Positions 1 through 12,271 of a stretch of DNA of 64,000 bases are shown in pieces. Origin of the DNA: Sternotherus odoratus (taxonomy: Eukaryota > Chordata > Testudines > Kinosternidae); NCBI GenBank assembly GCA_032164245.1, contig JAVMKO010000007.1, positions 4,092,001 through 4,156,000 on the forward strand. Reading direction: 5' to 3'. Under the pieces are notes generated by a model. It worked only from the letters and a program-made list of their open reading frames with translations. It did no database searches and had not been told where the DNA came from. Each line of letters opens with the position of its first letter. Position 1 is the stretch's first letter. Made by a program: the position numbers and the translations under genes.

Positions 1-1149
1 AATTCCTTATTTTCCCTTTAGAGTTTTTCTCCACACTCAGTGACAAAACCTAAGAAAATGGCTGCTCTGCTTGTCCATATTTGCTCTGTGCGCATGCACG
101 CTTGTGTGCATGAGCACGCGCCATGACCAGAAATTCTCTCCCTTCCCCCAAATGAGAAGATTTTTATTGATAGCAATGTGCTTTCTTCCAAGATAAAGTT
201 GAAAGTTCAAACCAGTTTGTCCTATGAGGTGATGCTTCCAAATTTAGCAGTCTTAAAAAATAGTTTACTAAAAGTTCAATAACAAGCCTCTAGTTGAGTT
301 GTATAGAAGTATTGAACCCAGGACCTCTGAATCTAAAAACTCTGGTCCTTTTAAATTCCAAAGGTGTCTCGGACAGCTTACCTGCATGCATTGTGTTATA
401 TTTTAAAAGTGAACAGTGTTTTCAAAATCCATTATCTACCCCAATACTCCTAATCTGTATTTGTCACATGTATAGAATTACTCTTGGAGAAGATTAGGTA
501 TCTGAATCTTTTCTCCACACAAAAACACTATACTTCAGTGGTCATCAGGATTAAATAAGATACATTTTTATAGTAATGATAAACTTTGAAATGTTTTCTG
601 TTTGCATTCAGACTGCAGACTGAATGGCAGATTTGCTAATTTTAATATACATTTTAAAAGATTACCAAGCACGTACAAAGATGGTCTGTTGTAATTGTAA
701 ACTTTTGGGGCAGCTTCTGGTCAAACAGTTTGGGGAGAGGAAAGTCTCTTGTTTTCAAGTTCCAAATATTCATTTGTGGATGTTTCGGGTGTACCTGGAT
801 ACCTTTTAAGTATTATTGTTCCACTTTTATGATTCAGCGGGGGGAAGAACTTGTATGTAATGTTAGTGACAGACCAGGGTACGGTCCAGATTAATGAGCA
901 GCTGCTGTCACCCCTGCCGTGCAGCCTTGAGCACCTTACAATGCCTTGCTGAAGTAGCTCCTACCTGGGCCACTCTCAGCATGCAAGCCACACCCTGAGT
1001 GTCTGTGTGTAACGGCAGCCTGCTAGCCACATCTGGGTTACACTCTGGCTCTCACCAGCCTGGGTTATCGTATGTCCCTCTCCTAAACAATACAATAAAG
1101 AAAGATGGAAGAAAATTATGACTTGTAATGTGAAAGGGCAGTAGGGGGG
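1..1149. other. KCMF1 intron sequence
   Basis: AT-rich unique sequence within a KCMF1 intron. I see no upstream KCMF1 exon and no recognisable repeat. Confidence 0.5.
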
Positions 1150-1342
1150 AGGAAGGGTAGCTCAGTGGTTTGAGCATTGGTCTGCTCAACCCAGGGTTGA
1201 GAGTTCAATCCTTGAGGGGGCCATTTAGGGATATGGGGCAAAAATCTGTTGGATGATTTCATTGGGGATTGGTCCTGCTTTGAGCAGGGGGTTGGACTAG
1301 ATGACCTTATGAGGTCTCTTCCAACCCTGATATTCTATGATC
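1150..1342 (+). repeat. tRNA-derived SINE with CR1-like tail (tortoise SINE)
   Basis: The head has a Pol III A box (tagctcagtggt, 1158-1169) and B box (gagttcaatcc, 1201-1211). The body runs into a CR1-type 3' end (gaggtctcttccaaccctga then tattctatgat). This composition is that of the cryptodire Pol III SINE mobilised by CR1. It is not a tRNA gene: the acceptor stem is missing and the tail continues. Confidence 0.85.
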
Positions 1343-2525
1343 AGTTACGGGGGGGGACAAAAAAAATCTGAAATGTAATTAATCTGCCTCAAGAATTAAG
1401 GGCTTTGTTTATTTTGGTAACCCGCATTTCCATAGCAAAATAGATACATTTAAAAATTGCAATGTTAAAATTAAGTGAATGGAGTCCAGGATTTAATTGC
1501 TTTGGGTCACTCTAATGAATTTGGAGAGTCCTCTTGTTTCGATCATGCCACTTGATTCCAACTTCCAAAACCTTTCTGGGACTAATACAAAGATATAAAC
1601 ATTTCAGAGGGATAATTGTTTGCAAAATTTCCCCTCCGCCCTCCCCAAACAAAACACAACAAATTAAGGCTTCCCACAAGCTTTTTGAATGCAGATAGGG
1701 TCTATATAACAGATGGCAAGGATTTTTTTTTACGTTGTTTATTTTTGAAAATACTTTTTTGTGCGGACAAAACTCACCCCAGTTCCCACTCTGATCCCCC
1801 TAAAACTGCACAATTCCATATTAGACCTGTCCAAAGCCAGGCATGTCTTTATCTAGGCAGGTCTTCACTACCCTTGTAGCAGTAGGCCTCTTTATTAGGC
1901 CAGTATGAGAAGTCATACTAACACCTGCCCGGCAAATGTAAATAGTTATTCGAATTCAGGGAAAATGAGTTTACTGTCGATCTTGTGACCCCAACAGAGC
2001 TTACACAATGCATAGTCTGGTCGAAATCTATGTTCGGAATTGAATATTCCCCCAAACTAACTGACAGAAGTCAGTAGTGTCCTTTTTCTTTTCTACAGCA
2101 CAGCTTCCCTTGTGTGTAGCGTGCGGGTAGGGGCGGGGGGTAAGGGGGAGAGCACCGATGAACTTAAGCCAAAATTGAAATGGTTGCGGAGGCAACAGCC
2201 ATTTTGCCTAGAAGATAACACTTTAGGGAACTGGCAACTGAAGATATCCCCTTGTCGTCCGTCCATAATCCCTAGGAAATGCCCTTTCTTTGTATTGGTC
2301 AAACGACTTCAGGCAGAGAATTTCTTCATCGTAGTAAAGAATAGTATAAATGATGCTTTGAGCTTGGGGAAGGGAATGTGACTTAAGTGTTTTGTAAAGC
2401 ACTGTTCACGTGTTTTAGAAAGAAAGACGAGATGGGGATATCTGATGCACAGGAAGTACTGGTACTCTCATTTGTTAGTATTAATTTAAGCAAATTTCAC
2501 CATTGTACTTCTCTCCTCTTTGCAG
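1343..2525. other. KCMF1 intron sequence
   Basis: Unique-looking sequence ending in a good pyrimidine tract before the exon at 2526. No exon or element recognised. Confidence 0.5.
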
Positions 2526-2808
2526 AGCTTTTATCTCAGTTATCAGGCGTGAGGCGTTCTGCAGGAGGACAGCTCAATTCCTCTGGCCCTTCCGCTTCTC
2601 AGCTACAGCAGTTGCAGATGCAGCTGCAGTTAGAACGACAACATGCACAGGCAGCACGACAACAACTGGAGACCGCACGCAATGCAACCAGGCGCACCAA
2701 TACGAGCAGTGTCACCACCACTATTACACAATCTACAGCAACAACCAACACATCTAACACAGAAACTAGTCAGCAGGCTATCCAGAATTCCCAGTTTCTT
2801 CTTACAAG
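2526..2808 (+). CDS. KCMF1: KCMF1 penultimate coding exon
   Basis: Acceptor ctctttgcag precedes 2526 and donor gtaact follows 2808. The exon starts with two bases completing a Glu codon (G|AG), continues LLSQLSGVRRSAGGQLNSSG, and ends with AG of an Arg codon. It contains the Gln-rich helix and the TNTSSVTTTITQSTATTNTS region. The open frame that continues upstream of 2526 is intronic. Confidence 0.94.
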
Positions 2809-5800
2809 GTAACTCATTCTAAAACTGTATTCCAATGACTTTTATTACGTGCACTATCCCTATTCTTGACCCTGATTTGACAAGGCACTTAAGCGCGTAG
2901 CTAACTTTAAGCCCATAAATTCCTGCATTAAGTTCAGCAGAACGACTCATATGCTTAAAGTTAAGCACATGCTTAAAGTGCCATGCTTAACTGGAGTATT
3001 TAATTGCAGCTTAATATCCCATATCCCTCAATCTCCAATGCCCACCATAATTTGTTTAGCCAATAGGTGAACATGCAAAATGCATATGCTAGTGTTCTGC
3101 AGATGTCTGAGTTCTGAATTGTAGACACTCGAAATCTTGTCAAATGGGTTTGCACTTTGATGTAGTGCTAGTTATGGATGATCATCAGTAGGGCATTTCT
3201 TATATTTAACATGCAGGTGCTTGGTTTGAATGCAGTGTGTTTCATATGGCCTGTAAAACTGCACTGCATTATACACGATCTGTTCTACCCAAAAAGTTAG
3301 ACTGAGGTTAAATATCACTTCTATATATGCTATGAGTAATTAGTTTAGTTCAGTTTATTGTTCGTGATATCAGCTGTTTTCCATGGCAGTTAAAATCACT
3401 TAGGTACAAAATGAAAACACTGGTTGCAGAAACACAAGCCGTAACGAATGGCTTTTAACTGCTATTGCTGAATCCATGTTGTCAGGAGTTAAAGATGAGA
3501 CTAAATTGAAAAGCCAACCTAGGAACTAAGGTCAAACAGATGTTGCTTGCAATCAACTTCCAGCTTGTGCAGATTGCCATGGAGAGAGCCTACAGCTCCT
3601 GGAAGCTACTGTCCCAAGAAGTTGCCAGCAAAAGTATCCAGTTAGCTTCTGTGCTGTGTGTAGGTGAGAGTCAGTCTCTCACATAACCATGGTGCTCTTC
3701 TCCCACACAGTTGTGGGGTGGTTAAAGGTTTGTGTAGTCATAACAACCATTTTACCACTTTGTAGAGGAATTGAGCCTTACAGTTGTCTTAGCCATCGCT
3801 GTGCTCAAGTATAGCTGTGGAATTTTTGACTGGATCCCTACAGTATAAATGCAAACAGAACATTTTTTTCATCTCATTTTAAACACCAGTGTTTGTGCAC
3901 TTGCTGTATCCATGTTAACACTGTTCACTGCTTCTCGAGTTCTCTAGCATCAGTTTGAGAGACATGAAGGGATAATTTATAGATAATTTCCTGTTGATTG
4001 TGCTCTTATGTTCCTGGAAGGAATAACAGGAACATAAGAGCATTTCCAGGTATATCAGCATATCTGTTTGCGCTCTAATGTAGAGAAAGAGAACCTGGAC
4101 ATTCACATTAAATGGTATTTAACAGGAAATGAATGTTTCATCCTAAACTGGAGGTTTAATAGTTTCTTCTTCAAATGCTTGCACATGTCAGTTTCATTTT
4201 AGGTGTGTGTGCCCCCATGTGCACGGCTGTTGGAGATTTTTGCCTTAGCCTTAGGTATCTGTAGGGTTGGCTGTGACACCCTCTTGAGTGCCACGCCTAT
4301 GTGTCGGTATCTTAGGTGCAGGTCATGACAAATACTCCTGGTGATGGCAAGCCAGATGACTCCCCAGATGACTCTGAATACTCTCTGAAGTTGAGACCAC
4401 AATCCCCATCTCCACACCCAAGTTCTCTCTCCTGCAGGACATCCTACATCGCCGGCACCACACTCACGGTCTCTGCCCTCTCCAGGCAGGTCCCCTAGAG
4501 GAAGGCACCGGTCGTTGTCCTGCCGGCTGTCTCCTCAGCACAGATCCCCACGGTGGGAGCGGTCTCTGTCGTGGTACTGATCCCTCCCGGCCCTGGAACC
4601 GATGCTCCTCCTCGAGGCGCTGGTCTCCCGAGGCGATGGGAACCATGAGACACGTGCTTTGATGGCCCCTCTGTGGTCTCTGGAAGGTGTTTCCTCCCGT
4701 TTGGAAAGGGAATTCAGCACCAACGCGAATGGGCCCTCAAGGCTGCGTCGACTTCCATGGCAGCAAGGCCAGTGGCTGGTGCAATGACCCTACTAGAGCA
4801 CATGCCTGTGATGCCAATGCTTCAGTCAGTCCATTCTTCGGCTGCTGCCTCACAGCAGCAGCCGGCGGCACTGTGCTCAGTGCCGGGGTAGAGGAGCAAG
4901 CACCCACCCCAATACCCTCTTCTCATGTGGGGGATGATCCCTCAGGGCCTCCCCCAGTGACCCAGTTGTCCTCCTCATCCCCAGAACAATTTCAAAGAAC
5001 ATCAGGCCCTGCTTCATAGGGTGGCTATGAACTTGGGATTGGAAGTCGAGGAGATGGCCAAACAGGCGGACACCCTTCAGTTCCGGGTGGCCAGCCACCA
5101 GGCTCTCTTGGGGGGAGGTACATCTTCAACTTATGAGACTCCCTCCATAAAATGCAGAAGAACGGGAATATTTGGTCCGAGTCCAACAGGGTAGCAGAAA
5201 GTCCTCCACCAGAGTGACCTATCTTGCCAAGTGGAAGAAGTACACAGGCTCAGCCTTTTGAAAGGTCTGGAGTGTCTCCATCCACATGTCAGGGATCTCA
5301 TCCCTCCCTGGGACCTGAATCTTGTGTTGTCACAGCTCGTGGGTCTTCTGAGCATCTAGCTTCCTGCTCCCTTCTCCTCTCCTGAAAAGTTTCTTTCCTG
5401 GTCTCAATAACCTCTTACCCACGGGGTCTCTGAGATCAGGGCACTTACTTCAGAGTCGCCTTATACGGTGTTCTAAAAGGACACGGTCCAGCAGTGACTG
5501 AGTCCAGCGTTACTGTCCAAGGTAGTTTCACATTTCAGACTGGCCAAGACACATACTTACCTGTCTTCTTTCCGAAGCCTCATAAATTGGAAGAGGAGCA
5601 TAAATTGCACACACTGGACATCAGGAGGGCTCTTGCCTTCTGCATCAATAGTACCAAGCTGTTTCATAAGTCAACGCAGTTGTTCATTGTGACGGCAGAA
5701 AGGATGAAAGGTCACCCCGTATCTGCGCAGAGGATTTCGTCCTGGATCGCAGCAGTAAAGGATGCAAGCTATGACCTGGCAAAGGTGCCTCCACTGGCAA

Positions 5801-7410
5801 CCATGCCTGCCCACTCAACTAGGGCACAGACTTTGTTGGTAGCTTTCCTGGCCCAGGTGCCGATTCAGGATATTTGCAGGGCCATTACCTGGTTGTCTGT
5901 CCACATGTTTACATCTCGTTATGCACTCAGCGCGAGACGATGCTGACTTTGCGAACTCCAAGCCCACGACCAGGGATATCGCTTGTGAGTCTCCTAGAAT
6001 GGATGAGACATGAGCAAGCACTCAAAGAAGAAAAATGGATGACCTACCTTTCGTAACTGCTGTTCTTCGAGATGTTGCTCACATTCTTTCCATTACCCTC
6101 CTGCCCCTCTGTTGGAGTTGTAAGAAGGAACTGAGAGGGCGTAGGGTTGGCGGCGCTGAATATACCGCGGCACGAGTGTGGCACTCACGGGGGCGCCACA
6201 GCCAATCCTGTGGATACTGCTAAGGCAAAAATCTCTGATCACACACCTGGACGCGCATGCAGATAGAATGGAATGGACATGAGCAACACATCTTGAAGAA
6301 CAGCAGTTATGGAAGGCAGGTAACCGGGTTTTTTATGTACATTAGATATTTTAATACATTTTAGGTGAGAATAGAAGAAAAATGCAGTAAACAAAGATGT
6401 CTAAAGCAGTAGTATTTATTGATGACAATATTACAGTCTGGGGTGGTTCTCTTAAAAAAAAGCCCAACATCTTTGTGTGATTCCAGCTCTCTTAGGATGC
6501 TCAAGGCACTGTAATGTACAGGTCTTCTGGATTTTACAGTTCCTGTTACTTTTTTCATCTTTTGACTTCCAATTTGATACATTCTCCTCTAAAGCATTCC
6601 CTCAGCTTCTGTCTGCTGGAAAACTAGGGCAGAAACTTGATGTTTATGTCAAATAATATATTGCGGTCATGCTGAGTTTTACCTAAGTTACCAAAAATCT
6701 GACCTCCAGCGATCAACTGTATGTGACGTAAATTAAAATCTTTTAGAAATGATCAAAGGGCTGGTGTTCACAGACTGTGCAGTTTCAGACTTTCAGAGGG
6801 TGTGTAGAATATTTGACATTTTGTAGTGGAAGTCGTCCTGTTGTTTGCATTCAGAATTTAATTTCTCCATTTTATCAATCCAGTCTGCACGGGCTGTTGT
6901 GACTTGAAAGAGAAGGTTTCTGAAATGTCTATTTTAGTTGGATCAGGTACATCAGTCATCGTCAGATCTGTCCGCCTCCAAAGCACAGGATAGCAATACG
7001 CATACTGGTTCCCAAGTTGTGGTCACAAACACCTTCCAGTATGTGTCAATCCACAGATGAGAAGAGCATTCTTGCTGTGTAATAATGTTTTCAGCCCAGT
7101 GAGCTTTTATCAACTGCCTCTCTTGTCTCTCCCTTCGCTGTTGTGCAGGTTGAATGATCCTAAGATGTCCGAAGCAGAGCGTCAGTCAATGGAAAGCGAA
7201 CGGGCAGACCGTAGCCTATTTGTTCAAGAGCTTCTACTGTCCACTTTGATGCGGGAAGAAAGTTCCTCCTCAGATGAGGATGAGAGGGGGGAAATTGCCG
7301 ATTTTGGTGCTATGGGCTGTGTAGATATTATGCCTTTAGATGTTGCTTTAGAAAACCTAAATTTAAAAGAGAGTAATAAAGGAAACGAGCCGCCTCCACC
7401 TCCTCTTTGA
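2526..7410 (+). CDS. KCMF1: KCMF1 3' part: last two coding exons
   Basis: KCMF1 is a zinc-finger E3 ubiquitin ligase that works with UBR4 in N-degron and lysosomal/proteasomal turnover. The window holds two coding exons, 2526-2808 and 7149-7410, joined in phase (AG|G, arginine), giving about 181 codons of a protein that is about 381 residues in human. The N-terminal ZZ and C2H2 zinc fingers lie upstream of the window. Visible here are a Gln-rich probable coiled coil (QLQQLQMQLQLERQHAQAAR), a Thr/Ser-rich linker, the acidic SSSSDEDERGE stretch and the terminal NKGNEPPPPPL. These match my memory of vertebrate KCMF1 almost residue for residue. The reading frame is intact and spliced, so this is the gene and not a processed copy. 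It converges with HOOK1. Confidence 0.95.
2870..2995. repeat. Palindromic MITE-like repeat
   Basis: Contains gcacttaagc and the complementary gcttaaagttaagcacatg blocks, a self-complementary family common in sauropsid genomes. Partial and degenerate; no target duplication seen. Confidence 0.5.
2996..4159. other. KCMF1 intron sequence
   Basis: Unique AT-rich intron sequence. A short inverted pair around 4005-4045 (ttatgttcctgg / ccagg-type sequence near aacataagagc) is the only structure noted. Confidence 0.4.
4160..6326 (+). mobile_element. DIRS-like retroelement A (internally deleted)
   Basis: DIRS elements are retrotransposons that integrate by a tyrosine recombinase and have inverted ends with an internal complementary region. 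The left end (about 4160-4250) and right end (about 6220-6325) are degenerate inverted copies: both contain the ttcttcaa.atg..tgcacatg type block and agatttttgcctta. A third copy of the terminal block lies at about 6045-6095, as expected for the internal region. The interior has a Ser/Arg/Pro-rich gag-like segment (about 4420-5120) and a tyrosine recombinase (about 5160-5946). RT and RNase H are missing, so it is non-autonomous. It sits in a KCMF1 intron in the same orientation. Confidence 0.7.
5494..5946 (+). pseudogene. DIRS tyrosine recombinase, C-terminal catalytic part
   Basis: A 150-codon open frame covering the catalytic half of a DIRS recombinase. Visible motifs are LDIRRALAF near residues 41-49, HSTR at 107-110 (the H-x-x-R box), VPIQDICRAITW at 122-133 and SRYAL with Tyr143 as likely nucleophile. 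The N-terminal core-binding part (TYLAKWKKYTGSAF, from about 5218) is in other frames broken by stops. Recently decayed relic, not expected to act alone. Confidence 0.7.
6327..7148. other. KCMF1 last intron, 3' part
   Basis: Unique AT-rich intron ending in the pyrimidine-rich acceptor before 7149. No element recognised. Confidence 0.45.
7149..7410 (+). CDS. KCMF1: KCMF1 last coding exon with stop
   Basis: Acceptor cgctgttgtgcag ends at 7148. The exon opens with G of the split Arg, then LNDPKMSEAERQSMESERAD, then VQELLLSTLMREESSSSDED, and stops with TGA at 7408-7410 after PPPPPL. The ATG-initiated reading that begins at 7057 lies in the intron and is not the start. Confidence 0.95.
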
Positions 7411-9200
7411 TGACATCCCACTTCGCAGACAATGTCCTCTGTGCTGTATTTGCCAATGAAAGTGGACAACTACTATCTTGGGTTTGTTTTGGTGATTGTA
7501 ATTTCAGGTCTGTCACTCTTGTTACATTGTGTACATTCAAAAGGAAGAGAGAAAAGATATATATGATAATCATTTCCACTTAACTAATTTTTACTTCTAG
7601 CAGGTAAATGTAGGTTGCAGTGCAGGGGAGAAACCTCTGTGTTATGAACCTTGACATGCAAAAGGCTCTCCTAATACTCCACGTTCAAACTGAAGAGGAA
7701 AAAATGAAAAATCTCTAATGAAGCTGCTGTGTGTATTTATGAATATTAATGAATAAAAACTGCTTGGATGGTTTACCTTAACTACTGCATGAGGTTTTTT
7801 GCAGCGTGCATGAGTTTTAGTGACCTTGTTATTTAAAAAATTAAATACAAGGAGTAAAACTATAAAACCCCAAAGCTTTTCCCATTATTCAAAGGTTACA
7901 TGACAACAAGGTTTGTGTTCACTAGCAGTTTGTAGCCATGAAGTAGCTTTTGAATAATATGTGACTGAATCACCTCAAGCTCTACAGTGGGATATATTGT
8001 GGTTTCCAGGTTTGGCATTTTGCTATATGTGACTATTATGTTGCCATATTAGTCATCACATCCATGTGGAGTTGAGCTTCTCTTTTATGCATCTGTAGGA
8101 GACACAACAGTAATGCCACTGCTGGAATCTACTGCAAAGGGCTTTTGTGTGCCCTAAAATCAAAACTTGTTCATCTTTGTTTAAAGTTTTTTCCTTTTTG
8201 TGGTTGTTAAAATTTTTCAACTGTTAAACATGTTTTATTCAGGTGTAGATGATTCATTTATTCACTGTCTTTAAAAAACAAAAGAAAAGAAAAAAAAAGT
8301 TGACCTGGATTATGTTGTCTTAGTTTTAAAAGCCTTCACAGTCTCAATCATATTTTGAGTTATTTATGTATTTGCTTCATAGTTTGCAGAGACTTGTCAG
8401 TATCAGGAGAGCTTGAGGATTTGACTTCCCAGACTTTGTCAATATATTACAACTGAACTCTTAATGCTAACTTTAGCACCTTTTATTTATTATTTCTCTT
8501 TGATTATTTTTCTGGCATAAAAAGAAAAGTACAGAGCCTTTTAATTGAATCATGCCACCTACATGCCTATACTATTAATCCTATATGTAAAAAAATGTAC
8601 AGTGTTTTTTTGTGCATAGACTTTCATAATAGCCCCAATGCAAAGACAGCAGGGGGTTGGTTTTTTTGGAATGTAAAGTTAGACTATAAAGACAAAAGTG
8701 CACACAGCTTCTGATAAATTTAAAATAGGCTTATACTATAATCATGTCTCTTTCCAGTTCTCTAACCTCACCCGCTTTCTCTTTCTCTGCATCTTCCATT
8801 CCTGCAGCATTACAAGCAGTTTAGAATAAAATTACAGACTTGAACACCAGCTGGTGTTCTCAACAGAACTGTGACGTGTATACTAATCTAAAATAACAAA
8901 AAAACCACCCCACAGTTTGAAGTTTCAGTTTCATTCTCATTTTCTTAATCCTCAGATTCCAAGTATTTCCAGCCAGTACAGTACAACTTTGTTTTCGTTT
9001 AGTCTCTGCAACAGAAAATGTTTTAAGGGAAATTTTACACCAGTCCTCTGGTTATACTAGGAGTTACCCCCGGTAGGGATTTTTTTTATTGATTGTTGAG
9101 GATTTTCAGAACCAATTTTCAAGCTGTAGTCTTTTCAAACACATCTTCTGCACATTACAATAAGACACACCGTTCAATAAAGCATTTTCAAGACTGTTGT
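7411..9200 (+). other. KCMF1: KCMF1 3' untranslated region (predicted)
   Basis: AT-rich unique sequence follows the KCMF1 stop. Candidate AATAAA poly(A) signals are at 7752-7757, 8825-8830 and 9176-9181. The last stands just before a CR1 copy, so transcripts of about 0.35, 1.4 and 1.8 kb of 3'UTR are possible. The true end is inferred. Confidence 0.6.
9176..9181 (+). terminator. KCMF1: Candidate distal KCMF1 poly(A) signal
   Basis: AATAAA in the context cgttcaataaagcattttc, followed by a T/G-rich stretch (9197-9225) that fits a downstream element. Alternative AATAAA signals lie at 7752 and 8825. Confidence 0.5.
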
Positions 9201-9254
9201 TCAGTTGATTTTCTTTGTGTTGGTGCATTATCCTGACAGTTTGACTCTAAGGTT

Positions 9255-9560
9255 TAATAGAATCAAAGACTATCAGGGTTGGAAGGGACCTCAGGAGGTA
9301 TCTAGTCCAACCCCCTGCTCAAAGCAGGAACAACCCCAACTAAATCATCCCAGCCAGGGCTTTGTCGAGCCTGACCTTAAACACCTCTAAGAAGGAGATT
9401 CCATTCCCTCTCTAGGCAACCCATTCTAGTGCTTCACCACCCTCCTAGTGGAATAGTGTTCCCTAACATCCAACCTAGACCTTCCCCACTGCAACTTGAG
9501 ACCATTACTCCTTGTTCTGTCATCTGCCACCACTGCGAACAGCCGAGCTCCATCCGCTTT
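9255..9560 (-). repeat. CR1 LINE 3' fragment
   Basis: Reads on the + strand as tatcagggttggaagggacc, the complement of the CR1 3' terminus, and continues through the ctgctcaaagcagg and ccattactccttgttctgtc blocks of the CR1 ORF2 end. 5'-truncated, directly after the likely KCMF1 poly(A) site. Confidence 0.85.
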
Positions 9561-10078
9561 GGACTGGACCGAAAAATAGCTGCAGCCAGTGTACAAGGTC
9601 AGTTCAACTAAGCAACACTGCTTATATCACACACAAACATATTTTAAAACTCTGCAATCGTTTCCACAGTGCATGTACAGATGAAATTCTTAAGGATGTA
9701 ATTTTGCTTCACTTACCAGATAAGCCAGTGTATAAAACCAAATAGGCATTTCTTAATACTGAACATTATTTAAAATCTGTATAAGGCTGGTTTGTTGAGG
9801 ACACTTAAGTTACATGCTCTGCAACCTTCGCTCCACTTCTACATACTGTACTTCTGACAAGGGCTAGAGCCATGAGAGTATTTCATATGAAAGTCTGAAT
9901 ACCTGCTGGCTTATATTTAACGTTACACTTCGTAGATGATGTATATTTAACCTTCAATATCCCAGCTCTTTCAGATTTTTTAGATATGTAACATAAGTAA
10001 ACACACTATTTCCTACTAAAGCTTAAAAGAAATCTGGTCTCAAGTACTTGTACGATGGATGAAGAATATCCTATAAAT

Positions 10079-10336
10079 CTGTGCTTCTCAAACTTTTGAG
10101 AACCGTGACCCTTTTTCCTGTTCCTCAGCGGCGTGGCGGACCCCACATACGCTGAAAAGCCACCGAATTGAATACTTCCGTTTTTGGGGGACTTCCCAGA
10201 GCTCTCGGTATGTCCACCGAAAAGCAGCCAAATGCGGCACTAATCAATTTGACAGCTTTTCGGCGGCAGGAGCTCACGACCCCCCTGGGAGCGCTCACTG
10301 ACACCACCACCCCTCCCCCCAGTTTGAGAAAACCTG
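10079..10336. mobile_element. hAT-type MITE with perfect 8-bp target duplication
   Basis: The imperfect terminal repeats are ctgtgcttctcaaac and gtttgagaaaacctg. The flanks ctataaat (10071-10078 and 10337-10344) are identical, as expected for a hAT target duplication. The interior is GC-rich and non-coding. Confidence 0.75.
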
Positions 10337-10344
10337 CTATAAAT

Positions 10345-12270
10345 ACTAGTTTAAATATGTTTTTCTATAAATGCTGATTGTGTAGGTCTGGCAGCTTTTT
10401 TGGGGAAAAAGTTTGTTCAGGTTAAAACAGTTTTATAAAAGTTGCATTCATAAGAAAATGTTCTTACTGAAACTAAAACCTCAGCAGAGTTCTGTATTCT
10501 GGGGTATTTCAAAATTCTCCATGATTAAATCAGGTTAAAGATGTCAGGTGTTGGAATGAAAACAGCCCTTGAAGATTTTCTGAGGGAAAGGGGTGAGGTA
10601 GGAGGAAAAGAGACACTTCTGCAATCACCTCAGGGAATCTCTTCAGGTAGTGGGGAAGGACTGACCCACCTAAACTTGAATATTCAATTTGTACAGGAGG
10701 AGCCCCCTCGGCTGTCAGTGGGCAGCTTGTATGTGTAGAGTAAATTCCCACTTCCTGGTAGAAAACCCAACCCAAGCTGGGGGCTTGTGGGCATTTGGAG
10801 GTGGGGGGTGAAAAGGTTGTGAGCCGGCAGCGTGATGATCCTGCAGTAGCCTCTTCCTCCTTTCTCTGGTCAGGTCCGAGCAGAATATCGGTGCAGTGCG
10901 TATGGGGTGTGGAAGTCTGGCTCCGTCGCCCTTTTGTGGACGTAAACAGGCAGAGTCCTTGCGTGAGCCCTCGATTCTGGCACTAGTCTCCGTGTAAAGC
11001 CCGAGTTCCGTGGAGTTAAAAGCGAGGCTGGCAAAGCATGTAACACACGTGATCATTAAGAGAGGCAAGTGATCACATTGCGGGGGGGGAGGGGGAGCAT
11101 TAGCAGATTGTACATGACATACAGGAGACAATGGGACATGCAAGCTCTTGTTTACTGGGGCCGGGGAACAAGTCCCACTGGGTGTTCCAGGTGGAGGCTT
11201 TTCTCTTAATACAAACATGACTCCAACGGCATATGAACCTATCAACTAGGTGCTATCAGCCTTTTCCATCTGTTCCCAGAAATACACCACAATGAAAACA
11301 CTCTAATTTAAGCTCTTGGCCATCACTAAATTGGTTGGCTGGTCCTGTCACTTTTTTCACCAAGTCCTTGGGGTGGTTGTCGTATTAAAGCAGTGACCTT
11401 TTACTAGGGGCTGAGGGACTGTGAAAGGGAGAATTGCCTCGCCTAAAATGGGTTTCTACAGCCCTAGCTTTAGTATATTGAGGACAGCAGGGATGACCTT
11501 TGCTCAGTCCCCTTCCTGAATTTAGCAGCAGCCTCTGGTTATGACATCCCCTCCCCTGGCACCGTTCCCTCCATTAATGCTGCAAAAATTACAACCGAAC
11601 AGCTAAAGCTGGCTGACAGGATGGAGGTTTGTATCAACCTTCACAGGGCCCAAGCTCCCACACAAGTGTGATCTTGTATAGCTTCAGACCAGAGGATGGC
11701 TGGGGCCTGCCCATATGGCTTTGATCTGCTTTAAGTGGCCCATTAAAACAAAGGCCATTAAATGGTGGCCTAAGTCTCCCCCCCCCCCCCCCATGATGTG
11801 CTCAGGAAAACCCCAATAATCCAAATAACCTAAACCATGTTCATTCATTTCCCTGAGGACTTGCTTTTGCTCATAGCCAGCCTACAGGAGTTTGACTTCG
11901 TTACTGGAATGCAGATTATGACACGTCTGATCCACCCCTGGGAAGTTTCTTCACTATTCTCGGGACCCTCATTGGCAAGTCGGCCCATTGCCTTGCGGTC
12001 TGGCCATGCTGCCCGTTGCTTTTGCCAAGGCAGGGGGGTCTCGGGCCCTAGAGCGGAAGGCCCAGTTTCTCTCCATAAAGTGGGTAAATGGAGGAAACAG
12101 CGCAGACTGTGGGTGGGGTTTGGTCCTTCTTGGAATCATGTGGCTGAGTCATAAACCAACCCAAAGTTCATTCGCCTGCTCTTGGGAACTGGTCAACAGC
12201 GAGTCCTATGTCAGTCCTACCCGTCGCTGAGTGGTGCCTGAGCAATAATCCCAGTCAGGATTTCGAAGGG
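10345..12270. other. Intergenic stretch, no gene recognised
   Basis: Mixed-composition sequence with a 14-base C run at about 11778-11791. The open frames here, including one of 176 codons on the minus strand at 10715-11245, have Pro-rich unconvincing translations and no recognised domain. Confidence 0.5.
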
Positions 12271-12271
12271 G

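Noticed and set aside
1158..1215. tRNA gene
   Set aside because: A and B boxes are present but there is no closed cloverleaf, and a CR1-like tail follows; it is a SINE head. The same holds for 36302 and 61290.
2387..2525. Upstream extension of the KCMF1 frame to an ATG at 2387
   Set aside because: Intronic: a clear acceptor at 2525 and homology starting exactly there.
10715..11245. 176-codon minus-strand open frame
   Set aside because: Pro/Ser-rich low-complexity translation, no recognised domain, no splice context; partner frames on the other strand are equally long.
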